Shown here: positions 21,917 to 33,181 of the stretch, in pieces
How the letters are laid out: each line of letters starts with the position of its first letter
Numbering within the stretch: the stretch's first letter is position 1
NCBI GenBank assembly: GCA_018136815.1
Contig: CM030944.1
Coordinates: 2,457,834-2,521,833 of the forward strand
Source: Isochrysis galbana
Lineage: Eukaryota; Haptophyta; Isochrysidales; Isochrysidaceae
Length of the DNA stretch: 64,000 nucleotides
Direction: 5' to 3'
Position numbers and translations under genes: made by a program
The notes under the pieces: model-generated
The model's database searches: none
What the model saw: only the letters and a program-made list of their open reading frames with translations
Told to the model about the DNA's origin: nothing

Positions 21917-22349
21917 CCCTGCAGCCTGACCTCAGGCTGGCTGGAGGCCACCTGCCAAGGTGCTTGAATACGATGTGACGGAGTTCTGGGAAGATTGCCA
22001 CATGCAGAAAAGGAAGTACGACTCGCATGGTTCATGTGACATGTGAGGGCGTAGATACGTGTTGGCATTGTCTGTGCAGTGATCCGTTCCCAAAGGCGTC
22101 TCTCATTGGATTCTGACAGAGACAAGTGGAGAGTGGAGATCCATAGGAATCGTTGGGATTGTGAGCTCCTCCCCCTGAGCTGGCCTCCAGGAGCCTCCAG
22201 GGGTCGCCAGAGGCAGCTGCAGGCCTGTCGCAGGCGCGCCATCGCGCGTGCCTGCAGGAGAGGGGAGAGAGCGCGCGGAAACCGTGGGCGGAGCGAGGGC
22301 TCCGACCACCGAAAAATATGGAAGTCCCACACCTGTTTATACGGGAGAA

Positions 22350-23035
22350 GTCGGGACTAGAGGTGGGGGAGAGTGGGTTGAAAAAAAAACTCTTGTTGAT
22401 CCGGAGGCCCACATTTTTTGATCGTCGGACCGGGGGAAGATTTCCCCTCGTCTCTCTCCCCGCTCGATTCCGAATCCGAGGCAGAGCGATGGCGACCGAC
22501 CCGCCTGACAGGCCGACCTTCGCCGCGCTCCAGCGAGAGCACGGCGGTGGTCAGCCACCCCTTGTCGCTGGTGTTCGGACTAAATGGTCCGGGTACACCG
22601 GTCGGCGGTCTCACCGGCGTTTCATGCCACCGCACTCGGCCGATTTCTGCTTCACCTGCCCACGCAGCATGGCCGCCAGCCCCACCCCACACCACTTCCA
22701 GCCCCAACCTGAGGAGGATGACACCGGCTTGCCTACGCGCTCCTACGCGCAGAACCCCATCCAGTATATTGGTACGCTGCCTCCCAACCCCGCAGACTAC
22801 CCAACCGCGCGCTCGGGAATCGTGGCGAGCATTGCAATACAGCCGTCTTGGCGCGCTGCGCTGCTTCCGCAGGACTTCCTGTGCCATCTACCGAACGGTC
22901 GCCAAGTGCATCGCGTTCGCGAACTCGTTGGCACCGGGGCAGCGTAAGAACATCCTCAGCAAGAACTCTCACCAAGCGCGCCCGCTGGCGTTCGAAAGTT
23001 GGGCACTCCGGCCCATTCGGCCGGGTGACGTTAGC
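22350..23035 (+). repeat. Unclassified dispersed element, copy 1
   Basis: Matches about 48660-49400 over several hundred bases, beginning near GGGTTGA/GGGTTAA, ACTCTTGTTGATCCGGA and GACCGGGGGAAGATTTCCCC. Both copies have protein-like stretches rich in Pro, His and Arg. The family is not identified and the copy looks degraded, with several breaks. Its right end merges into the 205-bp satellite. Confidence 0.7.
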
Positions 23036-23745
23036 GTAGTTGATGGCGCCACACACGGTCAACCACAGCGCGATGAGCGCGGGCGGCGGCGGCGATTGGC
23101 GTGGCTGCTAGGGCGGCACCTTTGGATGTGATGCCTGGTGGGGCATTCTGTCTAAGTGGATGGCCGAGAAAGCGCCGGTAGCGCGCCCGATCGCGTGTGA
23201 AAGTTGGGCACTCCGGCCTGTACGGCCGGTGACGTAAGCGTAGTTGACGGCGCCACACACGGCCGACTACGGCGCGATGCGCGCGGGCGGCGGCGGCGAT
23301 TGGCGTGGCTGCTAGGGCGGCACCTTTCGATATGGTGCCTGGTGAGGCATTCTATCCCAGTGGATGGCCGAGAAAGCGCCGGCAGCGCGCCCGCTTGCGT
23401 TCGAAAGTTGGGCACTCCGGCGCATTCGGCCGGGTGACGTAAGCGTAGTTGATGGCGCCACACACGGCCGACTACGGCGCGATGCGCGCGGGCGGCGGCG
23501 GCGATTGGCGTGGCTGCTAGGGCGGCACCTTTGGATGTGATGCCTGGTGGGGCATTCTATCTCAGTGGATGGCCGAGAAAGCGCCGCCAGCGCGCCCGAT
23601 CGCGTGTGAAAGTTGGGCACTCCGGCCCATTCGGCCGGGTGACGTCAGCGTAGTTGACGGCGCCACACACGGCCGACTACGATGCAATGCGCGCGGGCGG
23701 CGGCGGCGATTGGCGTGGGTGGCAGGATGGAATTGTTTGATTTAG
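23036..23745 (+). repeat. 205-bp tandem satellite, about 3.4 units
   Basis: The landmark TGA(T/C)GGCGCCACACACGG begins at 23041, 23245, 23450 and 23655, giving periods of 204, 205 and 205 bases. Each unit contains GCGATTGGCGTGGCTGCTAG, a (T/G)GGGGCATTCT-type segment and GAAAGTTGGGCACTCCGG. Parts of the unit (GAAAGTTGGGCACTCC, GGATGGCCGAGAAAGCGCCG) also occur once in the related element near 49320-49405, so the array grew from that element's sequence. Confidence 0.92.
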
Positions 23746-24612
23746 TTGTTGGCGATGCATCCACACTAGTCACATCGACCAAAACACGCGAGGAGCGCGC
23801 CCGGTAGCGGTGGGAAGTTGGGTACTCGAGCGCATCTCGGTACGATAACGTCGACGCGGTTTCTGCGCCAAGGCCGATTTTCGACAAGGTGCGCGAGGGT
23901 AGAGAGGGCAATTGGCTCAGCCACTAGGGCAGTAGATCTTGATTTGCCTTCATGCTCTGTCACTAGTTGAAGTGGATGAACAATGAAGTCCATGCTGCCC
24001 GCCCGGTCGCGGTGCCAAGTTAGCCGCTCTAGCCCTCGGTGACTAGTGGTTCACGTGAGCGTCTTGAGTTTTGTGATACTTTCGTGCACATTGAAGTCCA
24101 ATAATACGAGTATGGCTCATGGTCCAGTGTGCATAGAAGCGAGCCTTGTGGAACCAGTAAGTTGGCGTCACAAATTTCCTCGTCATTCGATGTTTGTGCC
24201 TCGCATGAAGGGCCTCACCAAAAATATACCGGAGGGGGGCCCGACTGTATTTCGAGCTCCGTCTTCGAAGGCCCGAAATTCGGTAATTTTTTGAAAATTT
24301 CGCCGGAGAACCCCGGTTTTTTGTGCTGATCCATCCTACCGGAGCCCTTACGGAGCTTGCTTAGCTCTTCAATCTCCCATTGTAGCCGGTGCCCTCCGCA
24401 CCTCCATAGTGGATAGTGGCCCCTAGTGAGTGACCGACTGGGCTATCCAAGTGGGCGCGTTGGCATGTCAGCTGTCGGAAGGAAGGGCTCGATAGCTGGG
24501 GCGTGTGTTGTGTGCTGACACGTCTGCCCTTTGGGGACGGGAGAGGATGGGGTTCCAGCCCCGCAACCCCGAAAGTGGCCTTTGGTGGGCACTAGCATCC
24601 TTCATTGTGGTT
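23746..24612. other. No supported gene
   Basis: Continues in diverged satellite-like sequence (GGGAAGTTGGGTACTC near 23811) and then unique sequence. No coding signal was seen. Confidence 0.45.
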
Positions 24613-24829
24613 CCAACGCGCCAAAATCTACTAAAAAAAAACTCCCTGGCCACCGCGAAAAAAACACCGCATTGTTCGCTCTCGTACTCGCCACCATGAA
24701 ACAATTGGCTTCTGAAACTTTGCACAAGCTCTTATCATAGCATGAGACACCCCTCCATGCATTCACATCGACTATTGGGTGCAATTGTGAAAAGTCGATT
24801 TTTCCCGTCCCCACCTCTATCGGGACTGA
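24613..24829 (+). repeat. Dispersed 0.2-kb repeat, copy 1
   Basis: From CCAACGCGCCAAAATCTACT to CCCGTCCCCACCTCTA; nearly identical to 35718-35924. No target duplication or inverted ends were identified. Confidence 0.9.
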
Positions 24830-25474
24830 GGACGCCGCCAGCCCGGTAGGCATAGGAGGAAGGGGGGAACGGATCACCGGGGGGGGGGGGGCGCGGCGGG
24901 CCACCGACCATATCTAAGCCCCTTTCCCCTATCCCCCTAGTAGTGCATAGTGCACGGGGGGAGTCGCCTGATGGCGGGGGGGAAAGGGCCGGGAGAGTGG
25001 GGGTGTAGAAAGCAGTTTTGCTGTGTGAGTAGAAAGTAGAGGGTCCACGGCCGCGTGTGCGGTGAGACTATTAAGATATTTATTTATTTATTTATTAAAA
25101 GTTTTAATGTTCACTGATTGCTGATTGTCAAGTGCAAGTACAAGTGATGATCAAGAGGGTGAAAGATGAAAGAGGTGATGCTAATACCGGCAACAAAACA
25201 CGAAGAGAGTGCAGCTCCGAGCTCCGAAGCGTGATGAATGACATGCAACAACAAATGCGAATAGAACTTGAGCGACGTGGCCGAGAATGGACCGAACCGT
25301 TGGACTCAAGTCGAGTACAGATTCAGTAAGGATAACAGAGCAGCCCATCCAAGTGGACAAGAGCTTGGGTGTGCAAAAAACGCAAGAAAAAAACCGCCCG
25401 CTCGGTGAAGTAGCGTCACCTCTGTCGCCGCAGACGAACCAGCAGGACAGTCCGGGGGCGTGGGTCTAAGTGCC
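24830..25474. other. 3' flank of the oxygenase gene
   Basis: Contains a G-rich run near 24880 and a TTTA-repeat tract near 25076-25098, next to the GTGTGCGGTGAGACTATTA motif shared with 4640-4710. No gene was seen. Confidence 0.45.
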
Positions 25475-27213
25475 TCAGTTGCGTTTCACCATCGACGCAG
25501 CATAACGGGAGAGTGACTGGGCGCCTTCTGCAGCGTCAACCTTAGGCAGCATGGATTCGAGATAGCCTGGTTTCTTCCCAGAAGCGTTTGTGTCAGCATA
25601 TATGAACAGCGGGATTATGTACCTGCGGCCCTTCGTCACTGGCGCCCCACCGTGCCTGAGTTTTCCAGGAAAGGCCACCACACCACCGGCACGCGCAGCA
25701 TTGAGCGTGGTCGGCGCAAATGCTGCTGTTGGCTCCGTGGCGGGGCGGAGTGACTCGAAGCAAGTGCCACCCCCCTCATACTCGGTGGCATCGTTGAGGG
25801 CAATAGTGAACGAGAGGCTATTCTCGTCCTGCACACGAGCGGGGGAGACAGTGAATCTCAGCTACTGCACCAGACGCATGCAAGGTCGTGGACCTCCACA
25901 CATACGTAACCTAAACAGTGGATGAGTGTGCGAACAGGCAAAAGGGTACTACCCACGCATGGTCTCGTCTCACCAGCGGGGGGGTTATCAGTGGGAGGCT
26001 CGCTCCCCGATGTGGGGGTTCATCTAGCACAGAGCCCGGGCAGGTTCTTAAAATCTCTTAGACGATCACCGATGGAAGCGGTGGTCGGAGCCTTGCCATT
26101 GTGCATAGTTTGGCGGGGGGTTTGGCCTGAACCCTAGACGGGTAAAGGTAGTGTTGCTTAGGAAGTTGAAAGCTCCAGCGCTAGGGCTCACCTGATGGAC
26201 CGGAAGCGATGCCTGTGCATTCGCGTCATAGCGCACGACGAACGCATCCATGACCCGCAAATCGGTAGCGGCAGGGACAAGAGATGGGTAGCGGGCAGCC
26301 AGCATCGGAAAGAGGGTCTGCGGAGTTGAGGTAAGGTCGAGTGGGAAGTGTTTGTAGGTGTGCTCTACTCCATCCAATTAGATGTGCAGGGTGGCAATTC
26401 GAGCGCAAGTCGCGCCGTGCGCACCTTTTCGAGCTTGTCATCGAACCATTTCCTAAGCTCCGGTACCTCTGAAACGGGCACGTCGGTGGTGGGCGCCTGC
26501 ACATGTCGCGCCGTACTCCAGCCCCCTGAGCGTTCAGCATGAGCTTCAACGAGGCGAATGACCTCGGCACACTCCTCGGGCGGGATGAGAGACTCTCGCG
26601 AGCGGAAGACGGCACCTTTCCGATCTGCACCGGACGCGCTCCAGTCGAATGCACGATCTGCTTGATCCCACTTACTAAGTAGCGCTGGTAAGGTCTCGTA
26701 AGCCTCGAAAGCATCATCAGAGGTGACACCGGCGAGTGCAGTGCTTGGTGGAGCAGCACCGTCGGCCAGAGACTCAAAGCCGATAGGCTCGCCGTGCCAG
26801 TAAGCCTCCGAGTCTCCGCCAAGGGTGAGCGCGGCAGCGCTCAACATCTCGTGTCCTGGACAGCTGGCGGCTCCCTTTCGGAATACTCGCTCGGCCTCAG
26901 CATACTCCTTGGCCTTGACAAGGACTGCACCCACCTCAAGCCACGATTGTGGCTCCTCGGGAGCGGCTTGAAGAGCGTTGAGCTTGGCGTTGAGTGCAGA
27001 GGCAATCGGCGGCGACATGAATCCATCTATTCCAACGCTATCCCCATTGGCCTTCCCTCCGCCAAATCCTCCAGCCTTGGGCTTGGTGCCGAACCCGCCG
27101 CCGCCCATCTTGGCGGCTGGCTTGCTCTTTTTGCCAGGCGGCTTCGCTTTGGCGAGAGCGTGGGCGGGCGCGAGGAGCGCGAGGAGGAGGAGGACACGGC
27201 ACCACGAGGACAT
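25475..27213 (-). CDS. 2-oxoglutarate/Fe(II)-dependent oxygenase, prolyl-hydroxylase-like
   Basis: Three exons by my reading: 27213-26425, 26317-26192 and 25828-25475, giving 421-422 residues with all junctions in phase 0. Introns are 107 bases (donor GTGCGC, acceptor CCGCAG, with CTAAT inside) and 363 bases (donor GTGAGC, acceptor GTGCAG). The N-terminus is a signal peptide (MSSWCRVLLLLALLAPAHA) followed by a Lys/Gly-rich stretch. Residues ~70-110 resemble a TPR-like helical pair. The catalytic domain is C-terminal: YDANAQASLPVHQ joins DENSLSFTIALND across intron 2, creating the HxD iron motif HQD. The distal His and the 2-oxoglutarate Arg sit in LRHGGAPVTKGRRYIIPLF. Likely a hydroxylase of the P4H type in the secretory pathway or plastid; the substrate is unknown. 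Confidence 0.85.
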
Positions 27214-28038
27214 TTCAATAAGAAGGCCCAGCTCGCGCTGTCGCGCTCTCTCTCCCCCTCAGTGTGGCTCTCTCGCTGCCGCCTCCTCGCCCCCCCTCTA
27301 CCTCGGCCTCGTTACCCAGGGTAGCCTCGTGGACAGACAGCACACCGAGCCCCCCCCCCCCCCCCCCCCCCCCCTCGCGGTACATACCAGGCACAGGACG
27401 AAAGAAGAAAGGAGAAAGGAGCCTGGTTATAAAATAGAAATGGTTGAAGCGAGCTATCCCTGTTGCTTGTTGCTTTTCTAAAAAAAAATCTGAAGATTCA
27501 GGGCTACGACACCTACTATCGGCCGGTTCCTCACGCCTTCTATCCGACATCGCCCCTGTTCCCTTCATTCCTCCCCTCAGGGCGTATGGGTTCACGTTGA
27601 CACGCCCTCGAGGCTCGAGGGCCCCTTACAGTCTACCCGCACATGCGGCATGTACTCTCTGACTCTCTGTCGCATCCGCGATCGACCCTCTACGTGCGCA
27701 ATTGAGAACCTCGAAGTTATAAGAACTGACGGGCCGACCCGCGCCCTTTTCGTGCCCCGCCGCTTTTCTTCCTGTGACTGCCTCGCCTGCTTTGCGTGCT
27801 TGTCTCCTTGCACAACGCCGCCGCCTGAGCCCCTCCTTGTTCTTGCATCAGTTCCGCGCGCTTCCCTCTCCCCCGCGCTAACCCTCGTCCTCATTATAGG
27901 TGTTCGCCGTTGAGCGGCGCTAAGGAAGACTTTCCCCCAGTGTAGGGGCTGCTTTCGTTCATCCGCGTTTTCATTTAACAAGGGTTGACGCCACCTCTCG
28001 GCTCTTGGGGTCCTGGGTGGCATGTGGCATGGGCAAGG
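27214..28038. promoter_or_regulatory. Divergent upstream region of oxygenase (-) and transporter (+) genes
   Basis: Holds a C-rich run (27350-27375), CT-rich tracts and no coding frame. Promoters for both genes should lie between here and 28653; the MITE at 28047 lies within this space. Confidence 0.4.
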
Positions 28039-28248
28039 GTTGGCAACCTAGATCCTAGATGGGACATACGTATTTACCGTATTTGTATTTGGCCAGAGGC
28101 CAAATACATATGTATTTGGCTGTATTTGAAGCGCGTCCTGGGTTGTAGCCCTCGAATGTATTTGAAATGTATTCAAATACATATGTATTTGGCTGTATTT
28201 GCAGGCCCTAGCACCTAGCACGGTATTTCTCCCATCTAGGGTTGGCAA
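28039..28248. mobile_element. AAATAC-family MITE, complete copy, 8-bp duplications
   Basis: The element spans 28047-28240 (194 bp) and is flanked by the direct repeat GTTGGCAA at 28039-28046 and 28241-28248. Its left end is CCTAGATCCTAGATGGGA, with the terminal CCTAGAT duplicated, and its right end is TCCCATCTAGG. The interior carries the same CAAATACATATGTATTTG palindromes and the CGTCCTGGGTTGTAG segment as 4944-5126, in the opposite orientation. Confidence 0.92.
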
Positions 28249-28653
28249 GGGGTCGTCTCGAGCCGTGGGTGCTCCCGTCTTAGGAGTCCCCTCGAGGTCG
28301 TCGTTCCCTCTCGCCCCTCATTTGGCTGGTGGGCCTCTCCAGGCACCATTGGCCGGCGCGGCTCTGCCACCACCTCCTGCGCAGCGCTCACGCTCCCACC
28401 AAGTCTCCCCCCCGCGCGCACCCCCTTCCGTGCCCCCGCCACCTTAAAAACTAAAGACTAAACGAGCATATTCAATCGCAGTACTCTAGAGTAGAAGTAG
28501 TACTTTAGTGGTTCGAGACCTGTCCCAACCGACCACCGCTCCCCTTCCTGCAGCGCCCTCCCCGCGCTCCCCCCCTCTCCCTTTCTCCTCCCCCCCCCCC
28601 CCCTCCCCCTCTGCCCTCCTTCTCTCTCGGCCCCTCCTTCTCAACCTCCTGCC

Positions 28654-30865
28654 ATGTCCACCAGCTCACTCTGTGGCAATGCCTTTGCGGTGATTGGGTA
28701 CGGCATGTGCTCATCGCTCATGCTGGTGGTCAACAAGCTGGCGGTACACTATCTTCCAGCTCCCTCCTTCGTCCTGCTCATCCAATTCTTCGCTTCCTGG
28801 TTCGTCGTGAAGGCGTTTGGTGTCTGTGGAGCCATCGAAGTCGACTCGCTCGAGTGGCGCAAGCTGCGCGCTTTTCTGCCAATCTCCGCTGCATTCATCG
28901 CATGCGTCTATGCAAACATGAAAACGCTCCAATTCGCCAACGTGTGTATCCACGCCATTAAAGGCCCCATGTGGCGTGTCCTGTCAGAAGCCGAGCTCCG
29001 TGCATCATGTTGCGTCGCAACCCAATCTACATGCGTAATTCGTCTGGAATGCACAGGTGGAAACCTTCATCGTCTTCCGCGCGTCAACTCCGTTGGCCAT
29101 CTCAATCGCCGAATGGATGTTCCTTGGAAGGGAGCTGCCGAATTGTCGTTCATTCATCTGCCTAGTTGCCCTTCTCTTCGCCGCGGTTGGGTGCGTGCTA
29201 CCCGAGCACATCCTAGATGGTCGCATCTCGTGCGGGTGTACTTGGCACGCATGCACATGGTTTGCTTGCATTTTTTTCAAGCCTAGCGATTCAGTCACAC
29301 ATCTATCCACCATGTCACTGTGATGACCACGGCCAGCGACATCTCAGGCATGCGCCGTCACCTGGTGTCAAACTTGATGCTTTTGATAGCGTGGACGGGC
29401 AATGTCCGTGCCTTGTGGGCACGGGCATACTCCATTTGCTCTCAGACATGTCAACACAAGAGCTCTTCCTTTGCACTGCTTAGGTACATGTACTTTGACT
29501 CTCATTTTATCGTGCATGGCTACATCTGGGTTGGTGTCTGGTGCGCTCTGCACATCACTTCCTTCACTGCGCCCACTAGCACGAAGTCCCAATCCTCGTT
29601 TACCACCGCATTGCCTTATTGCCAGACTAGAAGTCGCTGGGCGTGTGCACCAAGGGGAGCAGAAGAACAGCTCGTCGCAGTCAATCGCATAGGGGGCCAT
29701 CGGATGACATGGGGCATATCTGTCTGGCAGTTACTCCCGCAATTACTTGCTGGATTTGATGTAGGTGTCATGCGCATGCTGTAATCACTTAAGTCCCGGC
29801 CCTCTTTATGGCAGGTACCTCATATTTTGTTTCGACCAGCTCTATATCAAGTTCGCGGTGGATGCGACAGTAGTTGATTCGAATTGGGACCGTGTCTTCT
29901 ACACCAATCTGTGGGCATGTGCCATTGCTGGCGTTGGCACGGTTGCAACTGAGCCGCATACACTGATGAGCATGCACTGGGGACCAATGAATTTGGGTAC
30001 GTGCACATCGCCGTGAAGTGAAAAGTTACCGAAATCCACATGTGGCGATTGGGGAATAGCATAAGACCCATCTCTGCTCAATATGCCTGCTGCGCGTTTG
30101 GAGAGCGGAACGTCCCGTATCTGTCCAGGTGCTCTCGCCATCTCGGCGGCTTTGGGTGTGGGCATGTCTTATTTCGCCTTCCTATGTCGCGCCTCCGTCT
30201 CCGCCACTTGTTTCACCATCATCGGGAATGTTTGCAAGGTGATTCGCACGCCGCCTTCAAGCTAAATTTGGATTCGGTTCCGCCCCCCACTTTCTGTGGC
30301 TTGTATACTGGACATCTCGCTGATCCCAAGCAAATGATGAAGCGTCCGTGCATATTGTCGATTATAGGTGCTTACCGTCTTCATCAACGTGCTCATTTGG
30401 GACAAGCACGCGACCAAAGAGGGGCTCGCGTGTCTCGCGGTCAGCCTTGTGGCCGCTGCCTTTTATCAGCAGGTGCCCTCACGCACAATGCGATGTGTAG
30501 CTAGAGGCACCCATCATTAACTCCTTTGCCATCGCTTTCGAGGGAAGGTGGACTGGAATCGGGGAGGGGGAGGGCGTTGCTTGCGGTGTTTTGGGGGATC
30601 TTGCTCACTCACCGCGGGCTTTTGCCACGTGTGAGCCCTTGGCACAAGTCGGGCCCAATGAGTGCCTCGTCGAATCACGGAAGAATCTTGTGTCATTTCT
30701 GCTCAAGCGTTTGTTCTCCATTACGACATCAATCAAGTCCAAGTCCAAGCTCACATGGTTACAAGACTTGCTGACATGCCCCTTCCCGAAACGTTCGTGC
30801 AGGCGCCAAAGCGGCAAGATAGCAGCTCAGGCATCTCGTATTTACCAGTTGCTGCATCTAGCTGA
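28654..30865 (+). CDS. Nucleotide-sugar transporter (SLC35/GONST-like), 7 exons
   Basis: Exons by reading: 28654-28941, 29057-29190, 29484-29540, 29815-29996, 30129-30238, 30368-30472 and 30803-30865, giving 312 residues with consistent phases. The protein is a chain of about nine or ten hydrophobic helices, with SLMLVVNKLAVHYLPAPSF (helix 1), TFIVFRASTPLAISIAEW followed by FLGRELP, VGYMYFDSHFIVHGYIWV created across intron 2, and YLIFCFDQLYIKFAVD. The FRASTP..EW.FLGRELP segment is typical of GDP-mannose and related transporters of Golgi membranes (VRG4/GONST, SLC35D). It would exchange a nucleotide sugar for the nucleoside monophosphate in the Golgi; the particular sugar is not clear. The C-terminus is AFYQQ joined to APKRQ. 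Reading through the last donor would give a different short tail (VPSRTMR) ending before 30520. Confidence 0.87.
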
Positions 30866-31820
30866 AGCGAACCGGCGTGCCCAGCTGCGGCCATTGCTCA
30901 CTTCCCAAACTTGCCACCAGATAGATTAGTCGCCGGTGCAAGTCCTTCCCTTTTCTTTTCTCATGCTCATGAGCGTCCCCACCAAGAGGGAGCTGCGAGT
31001 CTCAGACGAGTGCGCGGCAGGACATGCGCGACCAAGGGAGGAGGATCGGATGATGGGGGATGTCTCGAGACTCCCTGGAGGGTTTGGATTCAGGCGGTGT
31101 CCGTGATACAGAATGTTCAATCTATCATCGCGGTGAACGCGCCCTGCCACTAGCGCTAGGTGCTTGGAACGAGCACTGATGAAAAGGCAAAAAGCGCAAA
31201 CAATTCTACACCCGCTACACACCACTAGGTACCAAAAAAAGGTCTTGAAGGTGTCCGCTAAGCTATTGTATACTCACACCCTCCCGTGGACTTAAGCCGA
31301 CATCGCCTTAATCCCTACCGCTACTCTCCCTTCCCGCTCCCCCCCTCGTTCCTTTTGCTTCGGTTTTGGGGGGTCGACCCGTGTAGCCACTACACACTAC
31401 ACACTAGCCTTCGAGCCTCGCGTTGGGGGGAGGGGTGGGGTAGGCCTTCTGCGTTGGCATTTGGAGTCCAAGGTCTGTGCTCCCCTCCGTGGGGGGCCGG
31501 CCTTTCGGCCTCCCCCAGCAAGTTCTTCGGTTGGGGGCGCTATACCTTCCGCGTCCGATTGTATCGTCCTTGATCGTTCTGTTCGGTACTGTTCGCTTGT
31601 GCCTGAAAATATGCTCTATTTTTAATCGTTTTGCTAGTTCTGTGAGTTTGTGAGTTTACGGCTTGGTATAAGGTATAAGTTCACTGTCATCGGTAGTGCC
31701 CCCTGGAGGCTCCTGGAAGCCAGCTCAGGGGGCAGAGGAGGCTGGGGCTGGGCCCTGGCCTCCCCTGCCTCTCCCTCGCTGGCGCTCCTGAGCCTCTGGG
31801 GCCCCCAGTCTGCACCTGTC
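30866..31820. other. Intergenic, no supported gene
   Basis: No protein-like frame is present. A segment at 31693-31745 (CCTGGAGGCTCCTGGAAGCC and following bases) has an inverted, partial counterpart near 22160-22215, so it is probably old repeat. Confidence 0.45.
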
Positions 31821-32055
31821 TGCCTGTCGAACAGGGGGGGAGGGGGGGTTGGAGCGATGGGCTGGCCACGAGGGGCCAGGACGGGCGATCCAGGCGTGCC
31901 TGTCAGTGGGAGAGTGGGTCAGCAGGGCAGTGGCCTCCTGGCAAGCCATCAGGCATGCCAGGAGGATGGGTGGTTCCTCCCCCACGGCAGGGGAGGAGTG
32001 GAGAGAGAGGGGGGCTCGTGCCCCCCCATGGGCGAACCAAGTATAAACTTAGTTG
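31821..32055 (+). repeat. Dispersed ~0.25-kb repeat, long copy
   Basis: Same orientation and extent as 15935-16171, ending AACCAAGTATAAACTTAGTTG. It abuts a coding-like remnant that appears cut off by it. Confidence 0.85.
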
Positions 32056-32575
32056 GATCGGTAGTCTCGAAGATCGGGCGGAATTCATTGAGGTCTATAC
32101 GTTTCTTTGGTTGGCGTCCCATGTCCGCTTTGGCTAGCTCCTTGCAGTCGCGGATCGCGTAGTCAAGCGGGTAGGGATTGTTGTTAATGTTCAAAAGGAT
32201 CTTGCGTGGGAAGTCGAACGATGCGAAGTTTCCCGCCCTTGGTGCGACACAGAGGTGATACACCTCTTTTTTGCGTTGGATCACAGATGACGCCTTCCTT
32301 GGTGAGCACTTTAAACTTTAGTGCGCTCCTGGTTTCCTTGAAGAAAGGTGAAGCCTTGGCCTTGCTTTTCCATTTATTTTCCAGCGCCTTTGGCTTTGGA
32401 GCAGCATGTTGCGCACCTCGCGATAGAGGAGCGCACCTCGTGCTAGAGGAGGAGGAGGCAGCACCACGCGGCACCTCGCGACAGAGGAGGAGTACAGCAC
32501 CACGTGCGGCAGCAACATGCGCACCGCGTGCGGCACCGCTAGCTATAGGCACGCCCTCGTAGGCAATCTCCATAG
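32056..32575 (-). pseudogene. Coding-like remnant of unknown origin
   Basis: Two minus-strand stretches with protein-like composition lie end to end in different frames: one with KASPFFKETRSALKFKV and GKLRIVRLPTQDP, another with FASFDFPRKILLNINNNPYP and KRIDLNEFRPIFETTDP. It looks broken, with at least one break, and its downstream end is cut by the repeat at 31821-32055. I do not recognise the family and cannot say whether it came from a host gene or an element. Confidence 0.4.
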
Positions 32576-33181
32576 ATAGGTAAGATCAGCTTTGCTCTGA
32601 CAATGGTCGGGCATGAGGGCAGGCTTACTAGCAGCCCTAGGCGGGGGGTGCGTGCGAGAGAGCAGAGACAGATAAGCGATAGCAGCATCGCCGACTCCCC
32701 GAGAGGAACATACACACACATGCGCACAGAGGGGGGGGGGGGGAGAGAGAAGGGAGATTCCCCGGGGGGAGACATGGCCAGGTGAGTGTTGCTCAAACGG
32801 ACAAATGGCTGTACTCATTGACCCAACGCTCTGCGACCGTAGAAGTCACGTGAAACGGGACGAGAACTAGCGCACTACACGATGCATGTATGACACACGT
32901 GCGTGGTGTAGTGCGCCAACTTGCTCGTTCCCTTCTGCCTCTCTTCCGCACGTCTGATGCACAATGGAAACTAGGTAGCATCTCGAGTCTTGACTCGGAG
33001 TCAAGCCAGGGGATTGTGCGCTTGTGGTCGCACCATAAAGAACAAGCTGAATTGTTTCTTTCGAAACCAGGTGGAAGTACACACATTAACGTGTAGTCGC
33101 TTCAATGTCGTCAACCACGAAGACTCCCAATTTATTACGCCAGATCGTGTTCCTTTTGGAGCAGCTTTGGCTGGCGATCAG
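32576..33181. other. Intergenic, 3' flank of the EME1-like gene
   Basis: Contains a G-rich run near 32731-32745. No gene was seen. Confidence 0.45.

Noticed and set aside
22318-23131. Plus-strand frames of about 210-240 codons treated as host genes
   Set aside because: They fall in the dispersed element also found at 48660-49500, whose copies do not share one conserved frame.
28505-28525. tRNA-like B box (GGTTCGAGACC)
   Set aside because: The preceding 70 bases do not fold into a cloverleaf.
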